64,000 nucleotides of DNA from Emiliania huxleyi CCMP1516 (Eukaryota; Haptophyta; Isochrysidales; Noelaerhabdaceae): assembly GCF_000372725.1 (NCBI RefSeq), contig NW_005198091.1, forward strand, positions 182,473 through 246,472, given 5' to 3'. Numbering within the stretch: position 1 is the first letter of the stretch; the number at the start of each line of letters is the position of its first letter. The notes under the pieces are model-generated. The model worked only from the letters and a program-made list of their open reading frames with translations. It was not told the DNA's origin and ran no database searches. Of the stretch, positions 1-10,790 are shown in pieces. The position numbers and the translations under genes are program-made.

Positions 1-1597
1 GTCGCGTGGGGGGATGGCAATTTGAGCCGAGCTCGGATCGGTGATGAGGTCTCGTTTTTCAATGTTTTTCAGTGTATGTAGCTCTTACGTACATTCCCAT
101 AGGAGACTCTGCTGACAGGGTTTGCGATGAGGAGCGACCCGAAGGGTTTCTCAGAGGTTAGTGCACCACTAACCGCCGAAGCGCAAGCGCTGCGCTGGGA
201 GCAAGAACACTACGACCTGGGTCGGGCTCAAACGAGCACCCCACCTCGCGAGCCGACGTTCTGGCTCAGCGAGGCTGCTGCGGAGCACTCGCGGACCGGT
301 TCTTCTGGTCCAGCGAGGCCGCTGCGGGGCACCCGGCGGCTCGGGTCACTTCTCATCGCAAACTCGGTCGAGCAGGAGGTAAGGTGTGTGCGTGTGGGAG
401 GCGGCGCGGCACTGTAGGAGCGGCGGTACGGCGGCACGGCGGTAACGCACGGCAGGAGGGACGGCGAATAAATGGCAAGGGCGGCGAGGCGCGGAAGGAG
501 CGGCACGGTAAGGAGCGGCGGCACGGCGGCAGACCACGGCAGCGAACGGCGGAGCATTGGGCGGCGGGTCAAACGACTGAGCAGAGGGCGGCGGCAGGAA
601 GGAGCGAGGATGGCGCGGTGGCGGCAGGACCACGGATAGGGTGGCACGGATAGGAGCGAGCGAGCGGTTAGGCGGCGGAAGGGCGAGGCGAGGGTGGCGG
701 CGGGCGGATCACGAGGAGGTAGAAGGTCTGGCGCGAGCGGGCGAGCGAACGGCGAGCGAGCGGCTTGGCGGCGGGAGGGTGAGGCGAGGGTGGCGGCGGG
801 CGGATCACGAGGAGGTAGAAGGTCTGGCGCGGGCGGGCGAGCGAGCGGCGAGCGAGCGGCTAGGCGGCGGGAGGGTGAGGCGAGGGTGGGGGCGGGCGGA
901 TCACGAGGAGGTAGAAGGTCTGGCGCGAGCGGGCGAGCGAACGGCGAGCGAGCGGCTAGGCGGCGGGAGGGTGAGGCGAGGGTGGCGGCTCAGGTGTTAT
1001 TTATTTTTTGCTTGCCGGGCATCATGACGGGGTAGGTAGGGTAGGGTCTGGGCCCTCTCGGGTTTCCCTCTCTCACGCCGGAATTTTCACCGCAGAAAAA
1101 GAATTTTTCCGTCCGCGCAAATCACGATGTCAACCCTCCCCAAGTCGTTGATCTGGTGCTTGTAGGGCTTGAGAGTGGCCTGCCATGTCACAGGAAGGAC
1201 TGTGGTTGCAGTATAGTACCACCAGCCATCACTTTAGTTGGTACAGTACCCCACCTTCACCCATCCCGTGATTTCTTTTTTAGTTTCCCATAAGTAAGGT
1301 AGGTAGGTAGGTAGGTAGGGGCAGGGCAGGGGCCGGTCAGGTTTTTCCAGAATTTCAGCATGGCTGCCCGCCCAAGCAAGAAGTACCTACACCTGGTATG
1401 TGTGTACTTTTAGCTTACTGGGAGAAAAGAGAGAGGGGGTTGTGTTCCCTAGGCCCCTAAGGGCCCTACGCGCGGCGTGAGAGCTCGGAAGCGAGCTTTG
1501 CACGGCGATCGAGGATGGCACGGACGGTTCACCCCCTTCACCGAAGCGATGGAGATGCGTTCCGCGTGGTGTGACACAAATGAGAGGCGGGAGTGGG
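1..1597. other. Repeat-rich stretch without a convincing gene
   Basis: No protein family is recognisable here. The stretch holds a roughly 96-bp tandem repeat (about 655-985), a short GTAG microsatellite (about 1296-1320) and the downstream end of an ORF interrupted by the transposon that starts at 1598. Open frames at 127-1035 are low-complexity Arg/Gly/Ala translations of the repeats. Confidence 0.5.
655..985. repeat. Tandem repeat, ~96-bp unit, about 3.5 copies
   Basis: The sequence CGGATCACGAGGAGGTAGAA recurs at about 704, 800 and 897, each time in the same G-rich context, giving a period close to 96 bp. Copies differ by a few substitutions. No function is evident. Confidence 0.85.
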
Positions 1598-2733
1598 CTG
1601 AGGGAGGGTGTAGAGGATGTAGAGTGTAGAGCGCTGTAGAGCTGTAGAGATGTAGAGCGCTGTAGAGCTGTAGAGCTCTAAATCCGGCGCGTGACGATGT
1701 GAGTCGCCTGTAGAGCGATGTAGAGCGCGATTTTGCTGTAGAGTTTGTTGTAGAGGCTCTACAGCCAAACCGCCGGGAAGGCAGTGACTCAAAGAGGTCG
1801 AGCCGCGCTAATGGGGTGTCTCCGAGCTTACTGCAGCTCTGATGGACAGCCCTGACTATCCCTGACACACAGGGAGTCACTCTGACGGCACACAACACCC
1901 TATGACTGCGTCATGACCAGCCTGCCATGTGTCGCCGGTGCCGCATTCGTCGCTGTGCTTCTTTAGCAGGCGGTGGACTGTCGGCTGCGAGGACGGTCGC
2001 ATTTGCGCGAGGCGAGGCGAGCATTCAGACGCGTTGCATGCGCCATGACTCGCGCCAGCGCGTGCGAGAGCTCCTGGCTGAGCGTTGAGTCCAGGCGAGT
2101 TGCGCTGGCCACGATCGCTACGCCGAGCCGAGCTGACACGCGCCGAGGCGCCGGCCAGTCGCAGCCGTGAGGCATGCCACAGCAGCAGAGGCACCTGCCA
2201 CCCATTGGGCGGGCAGACAGAAGGCCAGGGCAGCACTGGCAAGTGCAACGCGCCTCATGTCGGAGAGCGACCGTGCCTCGTTCGCCGCTGATGATGTAGA
2301 GTTTGTTGTAGAGATTTCACGTTGTAGAGCGCCTCTACATCGCTCTACAGGCGACTCACATCGTCACGCGGCGGATGTAGAGCTCTACAGCTCTACAGCG
2401 AGACCAGCGCTCTACATCTCTACAGCTCTACAGCGCTCTACACTCTACATCCTCTACACCCTCCCTCAGGGAGTGGGGAGGGTACGCGGTGCGGTCAACG
2501 CCCGAGCGTTGAGCCTTGCGCGCAAGGCGGTTGATCTTTGCAACTGCTGGCGGCGAGAAGCCACCGCCGAATGTCTCGTGGAGAAGCAGGTTGAACTTGT
2601 TTCGTTTGCCGAAGGTCGCGTGCGAGATCCAATATCGCCGGCCGAGCGATAGCAACCTGAGAGGATAGGGATCCGTGTCAGCATGCCGTAGCCGAGCAGT
2701 GCCGCGCTTGTGGCGCGCGCGCATTGGCTTCAC
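1449..2733 (-). pseudogene. ORF fragment interrupted by family A transposon
   Basis: On the minus strand an open frame runs from 2733 to the target duplication at 2470, ending in the residues PPHS. It resumes exactly in frame at 1589 (RLSFVSHH) and stops at 1449. Without the element it would give about 134 residues with basic patches such as KINRLARKAQRSG. I do not recognise the family; it may itself be part of an older repeat or of a larger gene. In-frame continuity after precise removal of element plus one target copy is directly visible; calling it a former coding sequence is inference. Confidence 0.45.
1598..2469. mobile_element. Non-autonomous TIR DNA transposon, family A (copy 1)
   Basis: An 872-bp element with long terminal inverted repeats that begin CTGAGGGAGGGTGTAGAGGA and end with the complement. 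The TIRs are largely built of tandem TGTAGAG-type heptads. It is flanked by a perfect 8-bp target duplication, GGAGTGGG, at 1590-1597 and 2470-2477. The interior (about 1800-2290) is shared with copies near 43199-43680 and 31200-31427, but no transposase is visible, so it must be moved in trans. The 8-bp duplication points to a hAT/P/Merlin-like class; the exact superfamily is not determinable from the tips alone. Removing the element and one duplication restores an uninterrupted minus-strand frame. Confidence 0.88.
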
Positions 2734-3238
2734 CTTCGGTCTCAGCGCTCGGGCCGGCGCCGGGGGTCATGGGGCGACACTCGGTCACGCTCCGGCGCCT
2801 CGGGGGGGCTTCAGCGGGCAGTGCGCGAAACCACTTCGCATGGCCACCCGCGACCCCACTTTGGACGGCGAGCGCACTTGCTCACTTTCCGGACTCAAAA
2901 AGTAGCCTCGGTATGCTCTTACGAACATACGCGAGGGTGAACTGCTGATGACAGGGTTTGCGATGAGGAGCGATCCGAACGTGGTATTCGGGAGATCACC
3001 ACCGCCGAAGCGCAAGCGCTTGGAGCAAGGGAACTGCCACGTATGGGTCCCAGACTAGCACCCCACCTTCGCACCGATTTCTTTTCTCTCTTTTTCTTAT
3101 CTCTGCGCGGTGTAGATCCATCGCCAGTGCGGCCTACCGCGAGCGAGTGCGCAGATAGAGGAGCCGACGGCCCCCGTGCTCGGCGCCGGGCACCGCTCCC
3201 CGTGACGAACCCGCAACAGCTCACAGCTTCGCACGGCG
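2478..3238. other. Flank of transposon and upstream region of next gene
   Basis: Apart from the minus-strand ORF fragment (to 2733) no gene is seen. The phrase around 2940-3010 (ACAGGGTTTGCGATGAGGAGCGA) also occurs near 117-140 and, diverged, near 10538-10560, indicating another dispersed repeat. The last 150 bases are presumably the promoter/5' UTR of the gene starting at 3239. Confidence 0.4.
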
Positions 3239-5769
3239 ATGATACCCAAGATAACCGACCAGCCGCAGTATGTCATTTTGCGTGATGTGGAAATGCATCG
3301 GGTGGCGATCGCATTGGTACCTGGAATGCTCTGCCTCATCTTTTCCATTGGGTTGCGGCTTGGATGCTTTCGCGACCGAAGCAATCTTTATGGAGTCGGC
3401 TCTGAAGGCAGGCGGAGCGTTGCAGATTCCGCCCGGCTGGCTCGGCTTATCCGACACGGGCGAGAAGCGTTGCAGGTGGACTGGGAGGTGAGGGTGCGCA
3501 AGGCGAGCACCTTATTTTCCTTGGCATGGTTCTTCGCTTGGATAGGGACTGTCCTGGACAAGGACCCCGTCGCCTATGCACTCAGTGAGGTAGCTATCGC
3601 GGAGCTGATAAGCCCTTTCATGCCCGAGAGCACAGTATGGCCTCCAATCAGAGCTCCGAGCCCGCCGCTGCCAAATGCGAGCGCCGTTATGCCGCTAGCG
3701 CCGTTCTGTGCGGTGGGCAGCAAACATCGAGTGGAGTGTCAACGATACAGGATTTACCTGGTCTTTCAACGTTTTGCGGACGCCGGCCATAGCCTGCAGC
3801 TCGCTGGCAACATCACGCTTCCGTGGCCGCTCCAGAGCGTTCTCTATGCACTGTGCCCCTTCTGTATCCTGCTCGCCTTCCGACCGATTGACCGCCGCAT
3901 CGTGCAGCTTGGCTGTCTGATCATTGCGGCCACTAGCGTTGCGGCCTCGGCCATCTTGCTGCTGTACTCCTTGTACGTGATCAGGCCCCTCTGCACATTA
4001 ATCACGCGCAACAATCCCATCCCCTCCAGGCGGTTGCGCTTCTACTACGCCGTGACTATCCACCCCTTGCTCGTCCTCCTCCCAGTCTGCACCGCATGCC
4101 GGTTCGCGCAACTGCTCACCATGCCAACCCGCTCAGCCATTCGCGCCGCATGGAAGTCGGTCCGTCTGAGCTTTTGCGCTGGAGCGGTTCTAAGCGTACT
4201 CGTGGTCCTTTGGGACGTGCTCATTGTCGTTTGGGACCAAGATTGGATTTTGGACGACAACCTCAAGTATCCTTTCCGCGTCCTCCTCCTCGTGCATATT
4301 CGGTTCGGCTTGGCCGTAGTGTTAGCAAGCTGCATAGCATTGGCGATGTCCACAGCCAACCGTGGCCGTCTCTACCGAGCGCTCGATGGCTGCGGCCTTC
4401 CGGTACGAATGCGTGCGACCGTCGCTGTGGCCGCTTTGATCAGCCACGGAGGGGGCAAGAAGCGAACAGAGGAATCCGTGCGGCGCGCCGCGAGCCGTCT
4501 GCGCGCCCTGCCGTTTTCTAAGCTCAAGGAAGGGCATTTGTGCTGCTCCCTGGCGACCGAGCATGAGGCGGCGGAGCTCTGGCAGGCGACGCGGCCGGTA
4601 ACGCTGGGCGAAGTTGACGCATTTGTCAGCCACTCGTGGAGCGATAATGGCGTGCAAAAGTACGCGGCGCTGCGCCTCTGGGCGCACAGGCACACTTATC
4701 CCCCCCACCAATCCCCCCCCCCCACACACACACACCTCGAGACCCTGATCCCAGTCCCGCTCGAGCCGCAGGTTCGTGCAGAGAGAAAAGCGCGAGCCGT
4801 TGCTGTGGCTCGATAAGGCGTGCATCGACCAGCAGGACGTGAAAGCCTCGCTAGTGGGGCTGCCAGTCTACGTATTTGGCTGCCGGAAGCTCATCATCCT
4901 CGAAGGCAATACCTACAGCAAGCGGCTGTGGCGCGCTGCGCCCTGACTCCTGGCGTCGCCTTGCCCATGGCGCCTCTTCACCGCCTCTAGCTGCTGTGAA
5001 AAGGTGTATTATGGAGATCTTTGTCTTCCTCACGATGGGTCGCAAGCTGAAAGACATCGTCGTGCTGCCCATCAAGGATTTGCCAGTCCTCCCCTGGAGC
5101 GAGCCGCTGCCGCGTAGGAGGGTGCCTCAAGCGGTGGCGCCAGCTACCCCGTCGCCCGTTGCTCGCTCTCCCTCGGGGTCTCCGATGTGGAAGCTGGTCC
5201 GGCATGGGTGGTGGGGCCCGACCCGAGCAGTGAACGATGTGACTCGCAGCTTCAGTGTCCGCGAGGCGCGGTGCTACTCGCCCCACGACGCCGAACGCAT
5301 CCTGGCCGCGATCGAGTCTGCTTATGGCGATCTGGAACCGTTTGACAAGGCGGTGCAAGATCTCTTGGACGCTGCAGAGCCGCTGCCGCTCACCTCACCC
5401 GCGCCGCGAGAGGGTAGTCGGAGCTCCTTCCTCGAGATGTTCAAAGGCTTGCCGGGGCGGTCGGCGGCTTCGCCGCGCGACGCGTCGTCACCAGCGGCGC
5501 GGGCGAGCCGGGTGAGCTCCTTTCACCCCCCCATGCTTCTCGAGGCCTGCTTTGCGACGCTGCTTGGCTTGCTGTCTAGATCGGCGCACCGAGTCGCAGC
5601 TTGCGTAAAATGGATGGGGGGGCGGCGTGCGGAGCCCCCGAGTACCAACCGTGCCGGCGGCGTCATGGACGGCGACTTGCAGATGGATGGGGGAGGCGCA
5701 AGGCCTGATAATAGTGCCTTGGGTGGTGGCGAGCCAGAGAGGCGCTCCGCTTCTCGAGTTCTCGTGTAG
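3239..5769 (+). CDS. Multi-pass membrane protein with C-terminal TIR-like (SHSW) domain
   Basis: Predicted join 3239-4689, 4772-4930, 5004-5769 (791 aa). The first about 400 residues hold several hydrophobic helices (for example about residues 20-40, 200-230, 300-340). A conserved soluble module follows: AFVSHSWSDN near residue 463, then LLWLDKACIDQ, a GCRKLIILEG strand and RLWCIMEIFVF. This order resembles TIR-like signalling domains found in large algal and oomycete families. Both introns are GC-AG (82 and 73 bp), and joining them gives the unbroken motifs LWAHRFVQREK and KRLWCIMEIF. The tail after residue 560 is Ser/Pro/Ala-rich. Function is likely membrane-tethered sensing or signalling; no ligand can be inferred. 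The ATG at 3239 is the first in an open frame. Confidence 0.7.
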
Positions 5770-6026
5770 CATGTGTGGCACAATCTCGTTGTCAGATGCA
5801 GCTGTCCCGCTCCGGCGTTTTCTTTTCGTTCGCACTTGAGACCATAAAAGAATTTTACAATCCAACTCTCTCTCACACACTAGACCCAGGGTGACACAAC
5901 AGCAAAACAAAAGAAAAATCAGCATTTCACACATGTTTGGAGCCGCCCCTCGCGGCCCTCGAAGCGCTCCTCGTCCCACGCGATCAGGTAGCCCAGCCGC
6001 ATCACCTCGACCGCGTTTACAAGGAC

Positions 6027-8352
6027 ATGTTCGTGTTGGCCATCTGCGTTAGCAGTCTCGTTCGCCGTACCTTTACGCTGAAGCGCCTCACGTTCCAAAC
6101 TGGCGCCCGTGGATGCACCGCGTGCGCCACTGGGACGGAGGCGCTGCTCACATCGCTGAGGGCTTGTGGAAAGCGTGGCCGCTGGCGGACGGCGCTCGAG
6201 CTGGTCGAGGAGCTCGAGCAGCGCTGCGGCGGTGCCGCGGGCGTCACTGTTCCACCGGGCGCCTGGCGTGACGCGCTGCTCGCGTGCCGAAAGCACAAGA
6301 GGACGGAGGAGGTGGCGGGCCTAGTCGTTCGGATGGGCGAGCGTGCAGACACCTCCGCGTGCAACGAGCTCCTCCAGTGCGCCCGGTTGAGCGGCGACTA
6401 TCGCCTCGCTCTCTCCCTCTGGCGCGCCATGTGCGGCGAAGCGGTCGGCGGCGGCAGAGGCAGCTTCGCACAGCAAGTGGCGACGGACGTCGGCAAGACC
6501 GAGCCGCCCGCTGCTGCCGACGGTTGGGCCGGAGCTGTCGCCGGCGCCGCGGCAGCAAGCGACGCTCTGCGTGCGTGCGTGCAGGCAGTCGCGGCGCGAG
6601 CGGCGGCTGCTCCGCTCAGCGTGCGTCCCGACACGCAGAGCTACGGACACGTGCTGGCGCTCTGCGGTGCGAGACACTTCCAAGACACCTCCGGGACACT
6701 CGCGAGACACCTTTGAGACACTTCCCGTTCCCCGGATCACAATTTTGGGTTCCGGCTTCCCCCCCCCCCCCCCACACACGCACACACGCACACGCACACG
6801 CACGCACACACACGCACGCACACACGCACGCACGCACACCACCACCACCACAATCACACGCGCCCCACTGCACACACTTGCTCTGGGTCGAGACACGCCT
6901 CGCCCACGCCTCGCCCTCGGCGCGTCGTCAGGGGCGCAGGGGCGCGCGGCCGACGCGATCGCGCTGCTCCTCCAGATGAAGATGCCGCGGGAGGGCGAGG
7001 CGGAGGGCGAGGCGGAGGGCGAGGGCGGAGCTGCCGCTGCCGCCGCTCGGCCGGTGGCGTCTGCGAGCCACATGGCGGCCGCCCTGCGCGCGTGCAGCCG
7101 CGACCGGCGCTGGGGCGAGGCGGTGGCGCTGGCGCGGGCGCTGCCGCCGAGCGCGGTGGAGGCGGACCCGTTTCTGGCGCGGCTTGTGCTTACGGCGGCT
7201 GCGGCGGCGGGGGATGTGACCCTCGCCTCCGAGATTGTGACGCGCCGCCTGCCCGCTCGCGGCGCGCGGGCGGCGGGCGCCGCCGACTACGCGGAGCTGC
7301 TGCAGGTGAGCGTAAATTATCCACCAGGGCACCCACCACCGCACAAACGTGTACGTCATACCTCTCTCCTCTCCCCCCCTCTCCCTCCCACCCTCTCCTT
7401 CCCTCTCCCTCTGCCCCTCCCTCTGCCTCTCCCTCTCTGTATGACGGCTGCTCCAGCGACTGCGCCAGGCGGCTCGCAAGGCTGGCGCGGCGGGCGCGGC
7501 GCGGCGCGCTTGGTCGGCGCTGCTGGCGGCGGGGCTGAGGCCGGACGAGCAGTGCTACGCGCACATCGTTGGCGCGCTCCTCGAGGCTTCGGCACGGGCG
7601 GCGTCGGGGGAGGAGGAAGAGGCGCTGGAGGCGGCGGCGGAGGAGGCGGAGGCGAGGGTGGGAGGCGGGGCGGCGGCGAGGCCGGAGGTGGAGGAGGCGA
7701 TGGTGCTTGCGCGCGAGGCGGCGGCGGCCATGGAGCCGGAGCGGTGTGGCGTGGTACTGCTCGCGGCGCTGGGCAGCTCCCTCACTGCGCGCGCCCCGTG
7801 GTCGGCCTGCGAGGCTCTGCAGCTGCTACACGCGTCTGGCTGCCCCGCGGACAGCGGCGCGCAGGTCCGCGTGCTGCGCGATTGCGCCGAGCTGAGCGGC
7901 TGGACCGCCGTGGCCGACGAGGCGGCGGCGGCGGCGGCGCGCGGCGGGATAGCGCCCGACCCGCAGGAGGGGGCCGACCCGCAGCAGCTGGATATCTCGG
8001 CCATATCTCGGCCATATCTCGGCCATATCTCGCAGGAGGGGGCCGCGCTGCAGCAGCTGGTCGCGGCGGCGCGGTCCGCGGCGTCGGACGCCGCCGCGAG
8101 CAGCACCGCCGCCGAGGAGGCCGCCACCGCTCTGGAGGCTCTCCTTGCGCTGAGAGGCCGCACAGGCGGCGGCGCTGCCGCTTCGAAGCCGCGGCGAAGC
8201 GGCGCTTTGGACGCGGCGGAGCAGCGGCAGCGAAGCTTCTCGCGGCGGTACTCTCGCTCCTTCGCGCTGGCGGCGGACGAGGCGGGGAGTGGAGCGGGCG
8301 CGGCGAGGGGAGGTGCCTCCCCTCCCCCGACGGGGCTTGCGCGGGGCTCTAG
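6027..8352 (+). CDS. Pentatricopeptide-repeat-like organellar RNA protein
   Basis: Exons 6027-6666, 6932-7305 and 7457 to about 8313, with GT-AG introns (6667-6931, 7306-7456). Translation gives repeated helical pairs typical of degenerate PPR motifs: ALLTSLRACGKRGRWRTALE, ACNELLQCARLSGDYRLALS, SHMAAALRACSRDRRWGEAV and ALLAAGLRPDEQCYAHIVGA. PPR proteins bind organellar RNA. The N-terminus (MFVLAICVSSLVRRTFTLKR) is basic and hydroxylated, consistent with an organelle transit peptide. The first intron is a CA microsatellite. The Ala-rich C-terminal part contains a TATCTCGGCCA repeat near 7990-8030. An RluA-type pseudouridine synthase domain begins at 8353 only 39 bases after the last clear PPR codon, so the two may be one gene. 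I could not join the frames exactly. Confidence 0.65.
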
Positions 8353-9696
8353 GCGCCGGTGGAGGTTGTGTACGAGGACGAGTGTCTGCTCGCGCTCAAC
8401 AAGCCCGCCGACGTGTCGAGCGTGCCGCGGCGCCGCCTCAGACCGCCGGACGGTACCGCACGCCGTGGGCACGGCCGCTGAGACGCGCGGGAGTGCTGCT
8501 CTATAGGCACCGCTTCACAGCTCTTGTATTCACAGCTCTTCTATTCACAGCTCTTCTACAGCTGTGAATAGCTGCTCTATAGGCACCGCTTAGAGGATGA
8601 TTCTGATTCTGATTCTTATTGTTATTATTATATGTTATATATTATTGTTGTCTATAGGCACCGCTTCGAGGGGTCGTCGATGGTCAACCGCGCGGTGCAC
8701 TATCTGGGAGGCCGATCGCCGTACGTGGTGCTCCGCCCCGAATTCCGCGAGCCCCTCTTCGGGCCATCTCTCGCACCCCTGTTCGGGCCCCTTCTTCACA
8801 GCAAGAGCACAACGGGCCCCTTTTTCAAAGGCCCCTTTTTCAAAGGGGGGTTTTTCAAAGGGGCACCGCCTTGACCACGGCACCTCCGGCCTCCTCCTTT
8901 TTGGGAAAAAGGGGCCGGCCGCCGCGTCCCTCCCCGGGCAGTTCCGAGAGGGGACCCTTTCCAAGGGGGGCCCCCCCCCCCCCCCCCTCCACCCCCCTCT
9001 CCTTTCCAACCCCCCCCTTCCCTTCCCCCCTCCCCGCAGGCGTACCTCGCCACGCTGCTCGCCACCCACCCTCTACCAGACTCCTTCGTGGTGGACGCGC
9101 CCATCGCGGGCCACCCGCAGGACAGGCTCCGCTCGTACGTCCCAGCCGACGCGGCGGAGGCGGAGGCGCCGCGCGCTCGGCCGTCTCTTCACACCGCCTC
9201 TTCACACCGCCTCTTCACACCGCCTCTTCACACCGCCTCTTCACACCGCCTCTTCACACCGCCTCTTCACACCGAGGCTTTTGACGTCAGGCGCTGCGAG
9301 CGCAGGAGGCGCTCACGCGCTTTCGCGTGCTGGAGCGCGCCGACCGCGCCGCGCTGTGCGAGGCCAGTCCCGACACACGCCACCCGCAGCCGTGTGTGCC
9401 GCGCCCCTCTTCACACGCGCGTCCCTGGACAGGCGAGCCCCGTCAGCGGGAGGATGCACCAGATCCGGCTGCACGCAGAGCACTCCGGCTGCCCCATCGC
9501 CGGAGACACGCAGTACGGCGCAGGCGCGCAGCCGCACCCGCCGTGCGCGCGGCTGCTGCTGCACGCCCACACGTTGCGGGTGCGCCACCCCGCATCGGAC
9601 GAGCCCTTGCGGCTGGTGGCGCCGCTGCCTGCAGACTACCGGGAGGGGCTCGAGCGGTTCGGCCTCAGTGGGGCGGCCCAGCCCCTTGGAGTGTGA
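8353..9696 (+). CDS. RluA-family RNA pseudouridine synthase
   Basis: Converts uridine to pseudouridine in RNA. The exon at 8353 reads VVYEDECLLALNKPADVSSV, the usual start of the RluA catalytic domain. The catalytic aspartate motif HRLDHGTSGLLLFGK lies at 8864-8910, REGTLSK / AYLATLLATHP follow across an intron, and the C-terminal signature GRMHQIRLHAEHSGCPIAGD is at about 9448-9507. Introns include 8728-8860 (GT-AG, leaving SPYV/GHRLD) and 9363-9432 (GC-AG, giving ALCE/ASPVSG). A G/C homopolymer intron around 8965-9038 has no clean donor and may hold assembly errors. Stop TGA is at 9694. No methionine precedes the domain, favouring a fusion with the upstream PPR protein and organelle RNA as substrate (inference). 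Confidence 0.8.
9185..9274. repeat. 13-bp intronic minisatellite
   Basis: Seven tandem copies of CTCTTCACACCGC inside an intron of the pseudouridine synthase gene. Confidence 0.9.
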
Positions 9697-10023
9697 AGAC
9701 CCGCAGGGCTGGAGCGAAAAAAAGCAAGCGTGTGGGGCGCGGGCGGGCGGCCTCTGAGAGTGCATCTGGGAGGTCTTGATCGTACACCACGTCGTAGAGC
9801 CGTACGGCTCTACCGCCAGAGAGAATCTGTGCGAAAAAACAACACGGCATAGGCGTGGGTCCCGACGTGCGGCGACTGTAAATCAGACTGTATATATTCC
9901 GAGCCCGAAATCTAGGAATCCTAGCATGAAATCTATGTGTGGCCCGCCCTTCGCGCCGCATGCTCATGCCCAGGGGTTGACTACCTACTGCGGCTACTCA
10001 AAATTGTGCCGGGTCGGCCGGTA
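9697..10023. other. Intergenic region between convergent genes
   Basis: About 330 bases between the stop of the pseudouridine synthase (+) and the stop of the SS18-like gene (-). It should carry both 3' ends. No other feature is seen. Confidence 0.5.
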
Positions 10024-10399
10024 CTATCTCGGCGGCGGTCCGCCGGCCGTCGCATCGCTGTCTGGCGCGTGTGACGCCTGCTGCCCTGTGGGCGCCTCGG
10101 CTGGCTGCTGCTGCTGCGCCGCCACCCGGAGCGGCTGGATACCGGGCTGCTCATCGGCGTGCATGGCGAGGTGAACGAGGTTTTGCTGGAGCTGCAGTTG
10201 GTACTGCACACACTCGTGCAGCCGGCCAAGATTCTGGTTCTGCTTGATCGCCTCGACTAGCAGGTCGTTCTCGTCGAGGTACTGCACAACAGGCGCAGGG
10301 AGACTCAGCGCGGGCGTGGAGGCTGAGAGGCGAGGCGTGGCAGGCGGGCGCCTGCGCGATCTCCTCGGTGGTGAGCCGTCGAGCAGCGCGGAGCGACAT
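10024..10399 (-). CDS. SS18/GIF (SSXT-domain) transcription coactivator
   Basis: Two exons on the minus strand, 10399-10352 and 10281-10024, joined across a 70-bp GC-AG intron, give a 101-residue protein. The joined sequence reads LTTEEIAQ / YLDENDLLVEAI and then NQNLGRLHECVQYQLQLQQN, the signature of the SSXT domain of animal SS18 and plant GIF/ANGUSTIFOLIA3. These nuclear proteins bridge transcription factors and SWI/SNF chromatin remodelers. The tail is Gln/Ala/Pro-rich as in the family but much shorter. It is convergent with the pseudouridine synthase gene upstream. Family assignment is firm; the partner complex is inferred from homologs. Confidence 0.85.
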
Positions 10400-10790
10400 A
10401 TGTCTGTGTGCTCGTGTGGAGGCGGCCGCCTCCGCAGCCTCTTGACTCGAGTCCGCCCGCTAGTCCGCCCGCTTGCGCCCCAGGCCCGGAAGATTTGTTT
10501 TTGTAGCGCTTACTGTGCATTACCGGAGGAGGACTGCTGACGGGGTTTGCGATGAGAAGCGAGGCGAACGTATTATTTTTTTACTAGGGGCTTTTGAGCG
10601 TCCGCGCCTGCTCGATAGAATATTACTCGCCCCCCACCAATCCCGTTGTTTGGTATTGCTAAAAATCTCTCTCTCCCCCTCCGTGCCTTGTGGAAAATTT
10701 AAAAAAAACACCAGCCACTCATACTCTTTTGCAGGCTGCCAAGCTCCTTCGCCCAGCTCGCCCCAACTCTTCGTCGGCCCATCCTACCCC

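Noticed and set aside
1296-1320. Telomere-like GTAG repeat
   Set aside because: Only a few units, unlike TTAGGG-type telomeres; an ordinary microsatellite.
1877-2248. HTH/transposase-like peptide in family A interior (PSSQPTVHRLLKKH)
   Set aside because: Short, conserved between copies only as DNA, no catalytic DDE residues; not enough for a transposase.
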